Source: Azadirachta indica
Taxonomy: Eukaryota > Streptophyta > Magnoliopsida > Sapindales > Meliaceae
Direction: 5' to 3'
DNA: 64,000 bases
NCBI GenBank assembly: GCA_022749755.1
Contig: CM040448.1
Coordinates: 14,382,481 to 14,446,480, forward strand
The notes beneath the pieces were generated by a model. That model did no database searches and was not told the origin of the DNA. It was given only the letters and a program-made list of their open reading frames with translations. The position numbers were made by a program, and so were the translations under genes. Positions 23,604 through 35,400 of this stretch are shown here, one piece after another (position 1 is the first letter of the stretch; the number at the start of each line of letters is the position of its first letter).

Positions 23604-26600
23604 ATGACACTCAGCAATTTCATGGCGTTGTCTCAACCCTCCAGTCTTACGAACTCTTCTTCTTCTCCTCTGCCAGGTTTTCTCTCTTCCTCTATGTTAA
23701 AGTTTCTCTGGGTTTTATCTGTTTTTCTTTCTTTGTTTCGATTTTGATCTTCTCTTGATCATGTAATGAATCATGATCGCAAGACATATGGTTGAATGTT
23801 TTCTTGAAATGGGTTCTTGTAACTGTTTTTTTAATTTTGGATAAATGGGTTTGGTCACAATCCAGGATGAATTGTAAACTTTCTCCATTAATGTAAATAT
23901 TGAAACTTGTTTATTGGATCAAGCTATTGTGAATTGCCATTCTCTGTTTAGTATTATCTGAATGCAAGTTGGTCATTGATCGATATTGAGTTCGAATCAT
24001 GAATAAAATGCGTGAATATTTCATTTTGAACACCTCTTAATTTCATTTTTATGAAGCAGGAACTGTGAATCATGGATCAAAATTGTGTACCGAAGCGAAC
24101 AGCACTAATTTGGTACCGAAATCGAGCTATTACGTTTTTTCTTATTTTAATTTTTTTTCATTTTCTGTTAGGATAAATATTGTATTGAGAAAAACACTGT
24201 TCTGAATGACATTCAGTGCTTTGAGAGGACTAAAGAAAGAATTAAGAAAATGTTTGATAAGATTGAACTGTCTGTTTCTTCATACGACACTGCTTGGGTA
24301 GCAATGGTCCCGACTGCGGATTCGCCACAAGCCCCTTGTTTTCCACAGTGCATAGATTGGTTATTAGATAATCAACTCAATGATGGTTCTTGGGGTCTTC
24401 CTAATCGCCCTTCATGGTTGGTTAAGGATGCTGTCTCGTGTACTTTGGCATCTGTGCTTGCATTGAAGCGATGGGGTATTGGTGAAGAACATATGGACAA
24501 GGGTATTCTTTTTACACTTTTCGATCTTTTCTCTTTTTCTTTCATTATTATAAGCTAAGTTAAAGATTGTCCATCTTATTACAGGCATTCAGTTTATCAA
24601 GTCAAATTTCTCTTCGGTTACTGATGAGAATCAGCGAACGCCTATTGGATTTGATATAATATTTCCCGGTATGATCGAATATGCCAGAGACTTGAATTTG
24701 AACCTCCCCGTGAGATCCACAGATATAAATCCCATACTTGAGAGGAGGCATTTAGAGCTTAAAAGGTTAAAAACATTTCAACAATCTTTTTGTTTTAATT
24801 TGTGTTTTATCTTTTGTGATTTTGCCGCATGCACAGATTATTTTGATAGTTATGACATCTATTTGTATAATCCAAATGCTGATATGAAATTACGGGTGAT
24901 GGACTATATTTCTTGACATTTTAAAAATGTGCACATCTTTTTAATTCAATGAATGAGGGATTAACCTTAAAATAGACCACAAAACTTGTTTGTTTCGAGA
25001 CATTGTGAACATTTTGAATTGCTTGACTGAAGTAAGATTTCCTAAAATGCTCAAACCTTAATATGCTCAACTTCAGTGTCTTCATTCTATGGGCACAGAG
25101 ACTACTCAGGGGAAAGGAAAGAATACTTAGCATACATTTCAGAAGGAATTGGAAAATTACAGGATTGGGAAATGGTCATGAAATATCAAAGAAAGAATGG
25201 TTCATTGTTCAATTCACCATCCACTACAGCCGCTGCTCTTACTCACCTTCACAATGCTGGTTGTCTTCATTACCTCCGCTCAACCTTAGAGAAGTTTGGA
25301 GATGCAGGTTCTCCCATCTGAGTGACTCTTTCGAAGTTTTATGTGTTTTATTATATCTCTTTAATCTCTCTTTAATGCTAAACCATTGGTTCATAATTGA
25401 CACTTTCAGTACCAACCATTTATCCTCTGGACAAATCTGTTCATCTTTTTATGGTTGAGAGTCTTCTAAGTTTGGGAATTGATCGACATTTCACAAAGGA
25501 AATCAAACGGGTATTGGATGAAACATACCGGTAATTCCCTGTTTGTTGGTATCACCAAGTGCTATCAGTTCAAAACTGTGGAGAACAGACATCATAATTT
25601 TTAATAAATTGTTATATTGAAGTTTTGCACAAGCTTATGGATTATGATAGTTTCTCATTTATTGGAAAGAGTGACCTTAAAGATCAAACAGATTTTGGCT
25701 GCAGGGTGAGGAAGAGATATTTACTGATCCTGCCACTTGTGCAATGGCATTTCGTTTGTTGCGTGTTAGCGGTTACGACGTCTCTTCAGGTATTTGTTTT
25801 TAACAAGATTTTGTTTTTTGAATCTCTTTTGTACATTGGCCTTTTATCAGTGAAATTACTTAATAATCACATGATTCAGATCCTTTAACTCAATTTGCGG
25901 AAGAAAATCAATTCTTCAATTCACTTAAAGGGTATTTGAAGGACATTGATGCGCTTCTAGAGTTATATAGGGCTTCACAGATAATGATATATCCGGATGA
26001 ATTGGTTCTTGTGAATCAAAATTTATGGACAAGTCATTTCCTAAAGCAGGAATTGTCCAGTGGTTCAATTCATTCAGATAGGCTTGGTCAAAATGTTAGC
26101 AAACAGGTAGTTTATTCAATACATGGATGTTAATCTAGTTCAAAATGACCAAAGCAATCTTTTTTGTTATTAATGGATTAATTGTTTCAGGTGGAAGATG
26201 CACTTAAGTTTCCCTACCATGCAAATTTGGATCGTTTAGCACACAGGAGAAATATAGACCTTTACGAAGTAGATAGTATAAGGATTTTAAAAACTTCATA
26301 TTGGTACAACTCTAAAGTTTTAGTTCTTAAGTCCTCAAGAAGAAATACCAAGTACATATGCATGGCTAGCATGGATTAATTTCTTCTTTTTCTTTGTTTT
26401 TGATGCTAGCTGTTTAAACATTGAAAACGAATTCTTCTATAAATTAGCAGTGGATGACTTCAACAATTGCCAATCAGTCCTCCATAAAGAACTAAAACAA
26501 CTTGAAAGGTGGATACATCTATGTGCTTTTCCAGGCTTCATTTCTCAACCTGGCATTGTTTGATTATGTAAAAGATCGAGGTCAACTTTTGATCATTGTC

Positions 26601-26918
26601 ATGTGATATCATCCAACATAAGCAGATGGGTTGTAGAGAAAAGATTGGACAAGCTAAAATTTGCAAGGCAAAAGCAAGCATACTGTTATTTCTCTGTGGC
26701 AGCTGCCCTTTTCACTCCTGAATTATCTGATGCTCGCATGTCATGGGCCAAAAATGCTGTGCTTACGACTGTTGTTGATGACTTTTTTGATATTGGAGGT
26801 TCTGATGAGGAACTGGTAAACCTCATGGAATTGCTTGAGATGTAGGTTCCTTCTGCTTTCCTTTCTCTGTTTTTGTTTCTGTTGAAGCACCATCTGGTGT
26901 GCAACTTCTGCTCTCCCT

Positions 26919-26968
<50 letters not shown>

Positions 26969-28296
26969 GTCAGTTCATTTTCAAATTCTGTTCTCTCTCT
27001 TAAATAGTCTACTCTTGTCAAAATTGAGAGATTAATGAAAGATGAACCCCAGGTGGAATGTACAAGACGGCATAAATTTTTGTTCTGAACAAGTTGAGAT
27101 CTTATTCTCAGCACTTCACAGCACTATTTGTGAGCTTGGGGAAAAGACAGTTACATGGCAAGGACGCAATGCAACAAGTCACATTGTTGAAGTTGTGAGA
27201 TAATATCTTTACTATTGTCAGTTTACTTTTGCTTTTTATCAGGTTCAGCAGTGCTAGTTATTATGTTTTGATATTAATCACCATCTTTTCAATGTGTCCT
27301 AACCTTCTATTAAATGACTGAGAAGTACTTGTTCTAGCCAAGGATGATCTTATAAACTAATCTTGCTTGAACTTTTCCACGGAAACCATTCTGATGTGGG
27401 ATTGATAATGGAAAAAACTTATCATCATTTTCTTCAAAAATAATTTGAGCTGTTCTTTTTTTGCAGTGGTTGAACTTGTTGAAGTCTATGTACTTGGAAG
27501 CTGAGTGGTTGAGGAACAAGTCAGTTCCGACAGTGGATGAATATATGAGAAATGCATATGTATCATTTGCCATGGGACCAATACTCTTCCCAGCTATCTG
27601 TTTTGTGGGGGCTAAGCTTTCAGAGGAGATTGTTAGAAGTCCTGAATTCAATAATCTATATAAGCTTGTCAGCACATGTGGGCGTCTTCTCAATGATTTT
27701 CAAGGTTTTAAGGTTAGATACTCTTCCTATATATATATATATATATATATTTGTTAAAAGAGTTTTGGATGGTAGTGAAAAACCTCATCTAAAAAACATC
27801 AAATTCTTGCCCCTACTCTTTACTCTAACTTGGCATCCCTTGGAGCATCAAGCGTGCCCCAAGCCATCCAAATTACACCCCATGGGACAGATACTCTTAA
27901 TATCCTTTTCAGAAACTCCCAAAAATTGGAATTGCCAATATCTTGTTTCATGTAATTGGTTGTGCTTATTACTTGATAATACTTATGCTGTAGAGGGAGT
28001 CCAAGGAAGGGAAATTGAATGCTGTGTCGTTGCACATAATTCATAGCAATGGCAGCATTACAGAAGAAGAGGCCAGCAAAAAGATCAAACGTGTTATCGA
28101 CGACAATAGGAAAGAGCTGCTGAGATCAGTTTTGCGGGAAGAAGGTAGCATAGTTCCAAAAGCTTGCAAGGATTTGATTTGGACAATGAGCAAAGTTTTG
28201 CACCTGTTTTACATGAACACTGATGGATTCACTTCGAATGTCGAGATGATCAAAGCTGTCAGTAAAGTGATCTTTGATCCCATTGCTGATAAGTAA
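23604..28296 (+). CDS. KSL: Ent-kaurene synthase-like diterpene synthase, copy KSL-5 (intact)
   Basis: Fourteen exons: 23604-23676, 24060-24112, 24217-24502, 24585-24765, 25099-25307, 25410-25530, 25692-25789, 25880-26106, 26191-26303, 26410-26508, 26626-26841, 27053-27194, 27467-27712, 27994-28296; GT-AG throughout; 788 residues. The leader [20 protein letters not shown] is Ser-rich and plastid-like. [12 protein letters not shown], the DPAT replacement for DXDD, DDFFD (after LTTVV) and [11 protein letters not shown] are all present; the last is nearest to a standard kaurene-synthase second metal motif. [13 protein letters not shown] differs from the usual GPIVLPA..GP, with Ala replacing the final Pro. 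The exon 11/12 junction codon is ATG (Met) where the other copies have Lys. Introns 12 and 13 are about 190 bases longer than in KSL-4, and intron 11 carries a long TC microsatellite. Closest relative here is KSL-4. Expected role: class I diterpene synthase in plastids. Confidence 0.93.
26928..26966. repeat. (TC)n microsatellite in KSL-5 intron 11
   Basis: An almost pure run of about 18 TC units lies inside intron 11 of KSL-5. KSL-4 lacks it at the same place. Confidence 0.9.
27731..27751. repeat. (TA)n microsatellite in KSL-5 intron 13
   Basis: A run of about ten TA units follows the exon-13 donor and precedes a roughly 190-base, less AT-rich segment (about 27760-27960) that KSL-4 intron 13 lacks. 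Confidence 0.85.
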
Positions 28297-28876
28297 ATAG
28301 TGGATAGCTAGCATTTGAAATCAAAATGACTGTCAAATTAGTAGATTCTGTATACGTTGGAATATCACTATTTATATGTATGTTATGTTATAAAAGTGCC
28401 GGATATGTATATATATACCTATATAATAAGTGAATAAACGGTCTAATGATAAAAATAGATGTTTATTGACTCAAAGAAACACACAATCAAACAGACAATC
28501 AATCTTGCTTGTTATTTTGGTTTGTTTCCTTCATTTGAAGAATACAAAGTTCATGTTTCTCAGAACACTTACAAAAAAGGCTATCATCATCCCAAATTGA
28601 GACAACGTTATTTTTCCTGAATATCACAAACTTAGTGTTTCATTTCACTACGATACATCAAAAATAGCATCGTTACGTTATACTAAGTTAAAAGAAAAAC
28701 CGATTCTACTAATTTAAACGTGAGCTTTCCAGTCATACAAGCAGACGGTCCGGCTCAACAGGATGATGCTTGATTCAGATTTCAGACCATATTGTGGAAG
28801 AGAGGTTGCTGGATGATTCTCGCAAGAGAAGTCCAAATAGATTGGTAAATTATAATAGAGCCAGCTTGGTTGAATC
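28297..28876. other. Convergent 3' ends of KSL-5 and the IMPDH gene
   Basis: No gene is visible. KSL-5 (plus strand) and the IMP dehydrogenase gene (minus strand) converge here, so the segment should hold both 3' UTRs. Confidence 0.6.
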
Positions 28877-31800
28877 TTAGAAGGATTTCTTTTCATAAGA
28901 AACCAGACCATGTATGCCACCTTCTACTTGTGCAGCCCCTGTTCGGACCTGTCCAAGGCAGAAAAGAATATGTTAACAGAGTGAAACCATAGTGCTTATT
29001 GAAAGAAGTAAATCAAACTGATCAACTAATCACTCGCAAAACCCAGCTCAAATTTCAGGACCAAGCCTAATTTATGAGGAAGTTCTTGTAACACAGAGTA
29101 ATATAAGAAAAGGACCTGATCTATTGGAGCCAACTTTTAACTCTTTACGTTTCAACAAGAGAAAAACCATTGACAAAAACTTTTCTATAGTACCACTCCA
29201 TATCAATATTGGATCCTCAAGACCCCTTATATAAGACTGATTTAAAATGATATTCTACTACGTTTTTAAACTTACCAACACCAACCAAGAAAACAATGAC
29301 TTAAACTTTTCAAGTATATCAGTAAATCAAAGCAAACCCAAGTTCTCACATCACACTAGCTTAGTAGCATCAAACATGCAAAAGCTCACAATTAACAATC
29401 ATTTTATCTATGCAACACATCAGATTCAATAGCAAATGCAAAAAAATTTAGTTCATGTATAACAATGCACTAAGTGAAGACCAGAATGTGAGCGTAATCA
29501 CAGTATAACAACAATACCAAATGGTAACCCATACCTCCAGCCTTAGAGTCCTTGATCTTAAGAGATCATGAGCAGACTGCAGGGAGGAAGCACCAAGATC
29601 CTGGAACCCTTGCTTGACAGCTTGCATTGTATATGGTATGAACTTTAAGACAGAACCTTTATCTGCAACTGCTCCAACCACACCCTGAGCAATCTTTAAT
29701 TTAGCTGTATCACCCAAGTATCTTTGATCACTCCCTTTAGTCATTGCTTCCAGGGAGCCCATGCCACGGTACTTTTTAACCCGACGACCATTCTAAAAAA
29801 AAACATCATGCAGTCAACTTAAAATTTCAACGTCCAAAACAGATTAATCCCAAAATAAATAGGTAACATCAATAAGAAGAAAGCAGAAACAATGGCTTCA
29901 CAAGTATTCACTTTGATTCAGAAATACTTGGCTAATAGTACTGCCTTCTATACACTTTAAGACTACCATACCTGATACACATATACGCCAGGAGCTTCAA
30001 TACTTCCAGCTAAGAAGCTTCCCATCATTACAGTAGATGCCCCAAGAACTAAAGCTTTAACAATATGTCCGGAGTTTGAAATGCCACCATCAGCAATGAC
30101 AGGGATGCCGCCTTGGGCAGCAATTGATGAAACCTTGTAGACAGCAGTTGCCTGAAAAGTTTTGGAGAAATAACATAAATAAATTAAGCACAAGAATATA
30201 AAAAAAATTTCGATAAGGATAAAATGACAAAAATAACAGTAAAAGTCACTGTCACATCTTGTGGACTATAAGAGTCATAAAGAGAAAGCGAAAAAAAGAC
30301 AAAGGTGGCCATAAGAAACAGAAATAAATAAAACTTTAAACCTCCTCCTTCATAACTGAAAGTCCACTTCCAAAATAAATGTGACGTCAAGTATCAACAC
30401 ACACACACATCCTTCTTCACATCACATGATATTCAAATCAGCTACATTTTATTTTAATGATTTTCATTAATGAATTCCCCCTAAAACTTCACTGCACACA
30501 GTCCAGTTAGATACATAATTTGAACTGATAATCAAAATCATGCCAGAGCAAAATGTTATACCTGTCCTCGCCCAACTGCACAAACCTCTTGTGTGGTACA
30601 TATAGAACCAGACCCCATCCCAACTCTTAATCCATCCACACCAGCCTGAATCAAATTCTGAGCTTGATACATCGTCACAACATTCCCACCAATCACATCC
30701 AACTCCGGATACATCTTCTTCACATACTTTATCATCTCAATCTGATAAATTGAGTTCCCCTGAGAACTATCCAACACCACAACATTGGCCCCAGCCTTCA
30801 CCAAATGCTCTAACCTCTCCTTATCAGACTCCCTCGTCCCAATTGCTGCCCCCACCATCCATTTACCATCCAGTCCCATTGTTCCCTTCCCCAATTTTGG
30901 ATACCCTTTTACTCTCTCCACATCCTCCTTTGTTACCACATCTACCACCTCACCATCCTTCTCCAAAACAACAAAATCTACCTCATTTTTCTCCAAAACT
31001 GCATCAATTTGGCCCAAATCATAATCCCATGGAACAGAAACCTTAGAATTGCAATCACGCATATAATCAAAAATTTTAACTTTCTTATCACTCAAATTCT
31101 CCCAGTCAGATTTTCCCACATAACCCAAGACCCTCGATCTCTTAGTACCTGAATTCGGAAAAAGAAAACAAGTAAGCAATGAACTAATTCTATGACTAAG
31201 TAATGCAAAGTCAATATTACTTGTAATCAAATTAGCAATGTAATATTTTGAAGTTACTAAATATAATAGCATTAGGGAGATCTTTAACAACAAGCAATGT
31301 CGGGTAAAACCACTTTCTCTAAAAGCAATTAAAAAGCTTAGTTTTTTACTCTAAGAAAACACATATTTTTCACCTAAAGCACGAACACTTCAAGCACCCG
31401 CTTGAACCAAGAAAAAAAAGATTCTTTCTAATTGATTTGAACCAAACACTACAAAACTATTTCCAAACACTTTTAATTACACAAAAAATAACTCCAAAAA
31501 AAAAAAACCATAAATTGAAGTTCTGCTTGCAAGCGATTTCAATTACCAGATTCAGTAACGAAAACGTAATTGCAGCCATCAAAATCCTTCGCATTATCAA
31601 TAAAAGCGTCGCGGCCCTTGAAAACAGCCGAACTTGATGAAGATATTGGGACACGCCGCGACTTAGCAGATGCAACTATCCGCGCCTGATCGGCAGCCGT
31701 ACAGTTGGAGTGAACGATACCAATACCACCAAGAGCGGCCATGGCAGCAGCCATGCAGTCCTCGGCGACAGTATCCATTGGAGACGCAACACAGGGAATT

Positions 31801-31967
31801 GAAAGATCAATGTTGCGCGTGAGACGCGTGGAGAGAGAAACGGCGTCGGTCGGGAAGTCGATGTAGTGAGGGAGGAAGATGACGTCGTCGTAAGTGTAGG
31901 AGTAGCCTTGATTGAAAAGCCTGTCGGCCGAGAAACCGTCGTCCAGAGGCGGCGGTGAGAAGTCCAT
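28877..31967 (-). CDS. IMPDH: Inosine-5'-monophosphate dehydrogenase
   Basis: Five exons on the minus strand, in transcript order: 31967-31547, 31148-30562, 30151-29972, 29792-29535, 28948-28877. The phases close to 505 residues, the usual plant length. Family role: NAD-dependent oxidation of IMP to XMP, the committed step of guanine nucleotide synthesis, in the cytosol as a tetramer. The N-terminal barrel starts with [19 protein letters not shown] (Bateman) sequence occupies about 110-230 ([28 protein letters not shown]). [12 protein letters not shown] holds the catalytic Cys at about 324, [19 protein letters not shown] is the phosphate-binding segment, and [10 protein letters not shown] supplies the flap Arg-Tyr pair at about 420-421. 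All catalytic residues I can place are present. The start follows a GC-richer leader at about 31970-32040. It has no evident link to the neighbouring diterpene synthases. Confidence 0.96.
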
Positions 31968-32040
31968 GATAGCGGTGGTGGTGGTGGTTGTGCTGGCGCC
32001 GCCGCTATAGTGGCCGAGAAAGTTAGGGTTTAGTTTTTAA

Positions 32041-33610
32041 AAGGAGGTTGAAATGTGGAGGGAAATCAGCAAGTTGTGTGTTTGAGCTTTTATACTGGTC
32101 GGGGGGTGGTATAGGCACGTGAAACGCACGCGCCAGTTATCTCGTCTCGGAGCCCGAGATCACGAGATGTAAGATTCACGAGATATAATGGCTTGCAAAT
32201 TTTTATATTCCAAAATTTATGATTTTATAAATTGAAGATAATTTTTTTGTCAAGTTAGTAAATCTCACATTGTTATTCCAAAACCTAGACAGTAGATTTT
32301 AAGTAAACTTCTAATTCTACATTATTTCTAAACATCAAATATAAAAGTCAAGACAAAAATTTTTAATTACAAATAAAAGTGATAACTCTTTATACAAAAC
32401 TTATATCTTTATAGGATTTTAATAAAATAAACTAATATGATAAGTATATTTTTAGTTTTTAATTAATCATATTTTTTAATAAATATAGATATATATATAT
32501 GTATGTATGTATGTATGTCATATATCCTGACTTAAGTGCACAAATTATAATGAACTAAAAAAATTGAGATGAATTTTTAATTAATTGTATTTTATAAATA
32601 CATATTTATTTTACTAATTAAAGATAAGACTAGTCTAAGTGGACATTATTTTTTTTCTCGTAATTATGAATACAAGATGAAAATATTATAAAATAAGCTA
32701 AAGTGTGACATTATTGACAGAAAATCCTGATTTTGGGCCAAACTGAACCAACTCTTTACTCAAAAGTAATATATTATATCTTGGTTCCAAAGAATCTGTG
32801 GCTTTAATTTTTTTATTATTATGTAAAGGATTAGAAAAGATGTGATTAGGTGACAAAATGAAAAGTAATAATAAAGTAGCAAGTGAAGGAGGCCACATGT
32901 GAAAAGTAATTTGTAGGCATTATCGTTCTGCACTGTAGGATTGGCGGATATAATTCATTATTGGGTTCTGACAGTGAACACCATTTCCTAAGATTCCCTC
33001 TGCTATGTGCCTATGTCTATGTGTTTTATATATTTTCTTTTCTTTTTGAGTTTATTTTTTTTATCACAATTTTATATTTATATTATTATTATTATTATAA
33101 ATATTTTTTTTCATTATTTTTTTTTTCAATCAAACAATAATTAAAAGCAAAAAAGCAAAATAATAATAATAATAATAAAATTGATTAATTTTCTTAAAAT
33201 GAGTACAATTATCACTATCATATTTTGATTAAACTTTATTGAAATAACATTTTATGTTCAAAAATACTGCAAAAGGTTAATGCAGTTTATGAACAATAAT
33301 TATTATACAGAAAGGTATAGATCCCATGAGGAAAATAATCTATATAATAATCCAAAACTTAAAACCCTAAACTAAATTCATAATATAATATACTATACCA
33401 TGCTATACATGGGATCAATCTAACATATTCTCGTTCGGGATTACTATACAAAATTTACTTCAGCTTCACTACAACAACATATAGTATAGTATAGTATAGT
33501 ATAGTATAGTATAGTATAGCATAGCATAGCATGCTCTCTATATATTTTATTAGAAAAATTGCACTAAGAAGATATAAGAAGATCAGTCTTCTGATCTCCA
33601 AAGTCTCCAA
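32041..33610. other. Intergenic spacer with microsatellites
   Basis: AT-rich DNA holding the IMPDH promoter (about 32000-32160, GC-richer, with a CACGTG core at about 32116) and otherwise no supported gene. It includes a (GTAT)n run at 32501-32518 and an (ATAGT)n run at about 33481-33531. Confidence 0.55.
33481..33531. repeat. (ATAGT)n pentanucleotide microsatellite
   Basis: About eight ATAGT units are followed by two or three ATAGC variants. It lies just downstream of the X8-domain gene. Confidence 0.9.
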
Positions 33611-35400
33611 TTAGTAGAACATAAAATGACACCCATCGTGACCTGCATTGTAGACAAACAAAATAAATAAAGATATAAAAATACCAATAAATATGTTTTT
33701 TTAAAAAATAAATACATATATGTAAAAAGAAAATTAGACTTACTTGGATCAACAGTGACTAGCATTGCTGTGCCACCGAATGAGCAAGTTCCCCCAGCAA
33801 CTTTGGTTCTTTGCCAATAACTATTGAAAGCATACGAAGCATGGGCGTAAACAGTATTGGGCTCAAAACACGGCCTACTAGGCTGAATGGTGTTGCAATC
33901 CGCACCCGATCCACAAGCATAGTTCATAGCTTCTTGAATGATTGGATCGGGAACGGATGGTTTAGCTACGCACCAAAGGGCTATGCTTGGCCCTCTGCTC
34001 GGAGGCCATGGCCCCGTCGGCGGAGGGTACACCACCGGCGGTTCAAATATTGGTGGGCTTGGAACGAACCCAGTTGGAGATGGAACGGAAGAAGGCGGGC
34101 TTGGAACAAACCCAGTTGGAGATGGGACGGAAGAAGGCGGGTTTGGGGTTAAACTTGGTGGGCTAGGCTCGTAGTAAGGTGGACTTGGAGTGTAAACAAA
34201 TGGACTCGGCACTACGCCCGGGGGCCCAGGAACGTTTTGCGGTGGATTGGGAGAAGGTACGGATTCTGGTGGGCCCGGGATGGTACCTGTTGGGCTTGGA
34301 GGTGGGCTTAGAAAGGGGAGAATCGGCGGAACGTAAGGAGTAGCTCCAGTTGGTGTCGGAATGGCCGTGGAAGGAGGTTGAGGGGTAAAAGGAGGATAAA
34401 CGCAATATGGAGGGGCATTTTCGGGTAAAGGAAATGGGGCTATTGAATCAAAGGGTGGTAAAGAAAATGGCGAATTCACACCGTAGGGTCCGGTGTTGGA
34501 TGATCCATCACCGTTGATGCGCTTCATCACTCTCAATTTCTTCATTGCTTTGATGATTGATCTCCTTGCTTGTTTTGGATCTTTCTTTATCAATCCCATT
34601 GAATTTCTTGCTTCTACTCATTTACCCAAAAAAAAAAAAAAAACCTTAATTGAATCAACTGCATAAAAGTAAAATAGTGCATCAATCAATATATAAATCA
34701 AATTTCTCCCCAATTAATTTAACGTTAGGGAAAATTTTAAACGATTTATCATGAATTGAACTGAATCAGTATATGGAATGAATTAAAATGGAATCAAATT
34801 GAGTTTTAATAAACTATATACAATATTATCAAATTAATTAGCAAAAATAGCTAAATACTTTAATTTCGCAAGTCATTTTTGGCATTTCTTGATTTGAAAA
34901 ATAACTAAACGCATGCCCTTTTATTATTCACTTCTTTTTTATCTTTCTTAGACATGAAGTTTTTGTTGACAATATAAAATTTAAACCAAAAACTCTTGCT
35001 TTTGAAGATACTTTAGTCATCACATACACAATCCACTGAATGAAAACAAAAAAACAAAAGAAAAAAAGAAGAAGAGAGAAATCTGGTATATTCCCACTAA
35101 AACTTTAATTTGCCTTGACAAAGACTCCGCCATAAAAGTTGATAGATAAGAAACCTTATTCTTTTTTCTTTTTTTTTTTTTATAGAAAAAACCTCAGTCA
35201 CAACAATCTTAAAATGCATGATCAAATGAATGAATAATAGGATTAAATGCAATAAACAGTAACATGATATGATTATAAGTTCTTCGATAGATAGTAAGTA
35301 ATAAAAAGTTATTACCACAGTGAGAGATGAAAGAAGCAGCCACCATTATTAGATAAAACAGAAGAATGCAAGCCCTTCTGCAGTTTCTGTTTGTTTCCAT
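33611..35400 (-). CDS. Secreted proline-rich protein with C-terminal X8 (carbohydrate-binding) domain
   Basis: Three exons on the minus strand: 35400-35316, 34613-33744 and 33642-33611, giving 328 residues. Exon 1 encodes METNRNCRRACILLFYLIMV and continues hydrophobic, a typical signal peptide ending near SHC. Next come a basic segment (KKDPKQARRSIIKAMKKLR) and a long Pro/Ser/Thr-rich linker. Within the linker a stretch of about 14 residues with the core SSVPSPTGFVPSPP is repeated. The last ~90 residues form an X8 domain: ALWCVAKPSVPD, then six Cys in the family spacing (WC, YAC, ADC, PC, GTC, DGC) and Trp/Phe positions as expected. X8 domains bind beta-1,3-glucan, and plasmodesmal callose-binding proteins belong to this superfamily. 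There is no GPI-type hydrophobic tail; the protein ends HFMFY. The likely location is apoplast or cell wall. Exon 1 is assigned because exon 2's own first ATG would leave no signal peptide and the phases match. Confidence 0.85.

Noticed and set aside
26686..27114. Minus-strand 142-codon frame with a long Arg-Glu repeat
   Set aside because: The repeat is the TC microsatellite of KSL-5 intron 11 read in reverse, and the flanks are antisense to exons 11 and 12.
5656..28296. Bifunctional (class II/I) diterpene synthase
   Set aside because: The DXDD motif needed for class II activity is replaced by DPAT in the intact copies; only the class I DDFFD is present.
30750..31046. Plus-strand Pro/Ser/His-rich open frames
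   Set aside because: They lie antisense to exon 2 of the IMP dehydrogenase gene, whose frame is fully conserved; these are shadow frames.
33811..34174. Plus-strand Gly/Trp/Arg-rich frames
   Set aside because: They are the complement of the proline-rich linker and X8 exon of the minus-strand gene; composition is explained by antisense of CCN codons.
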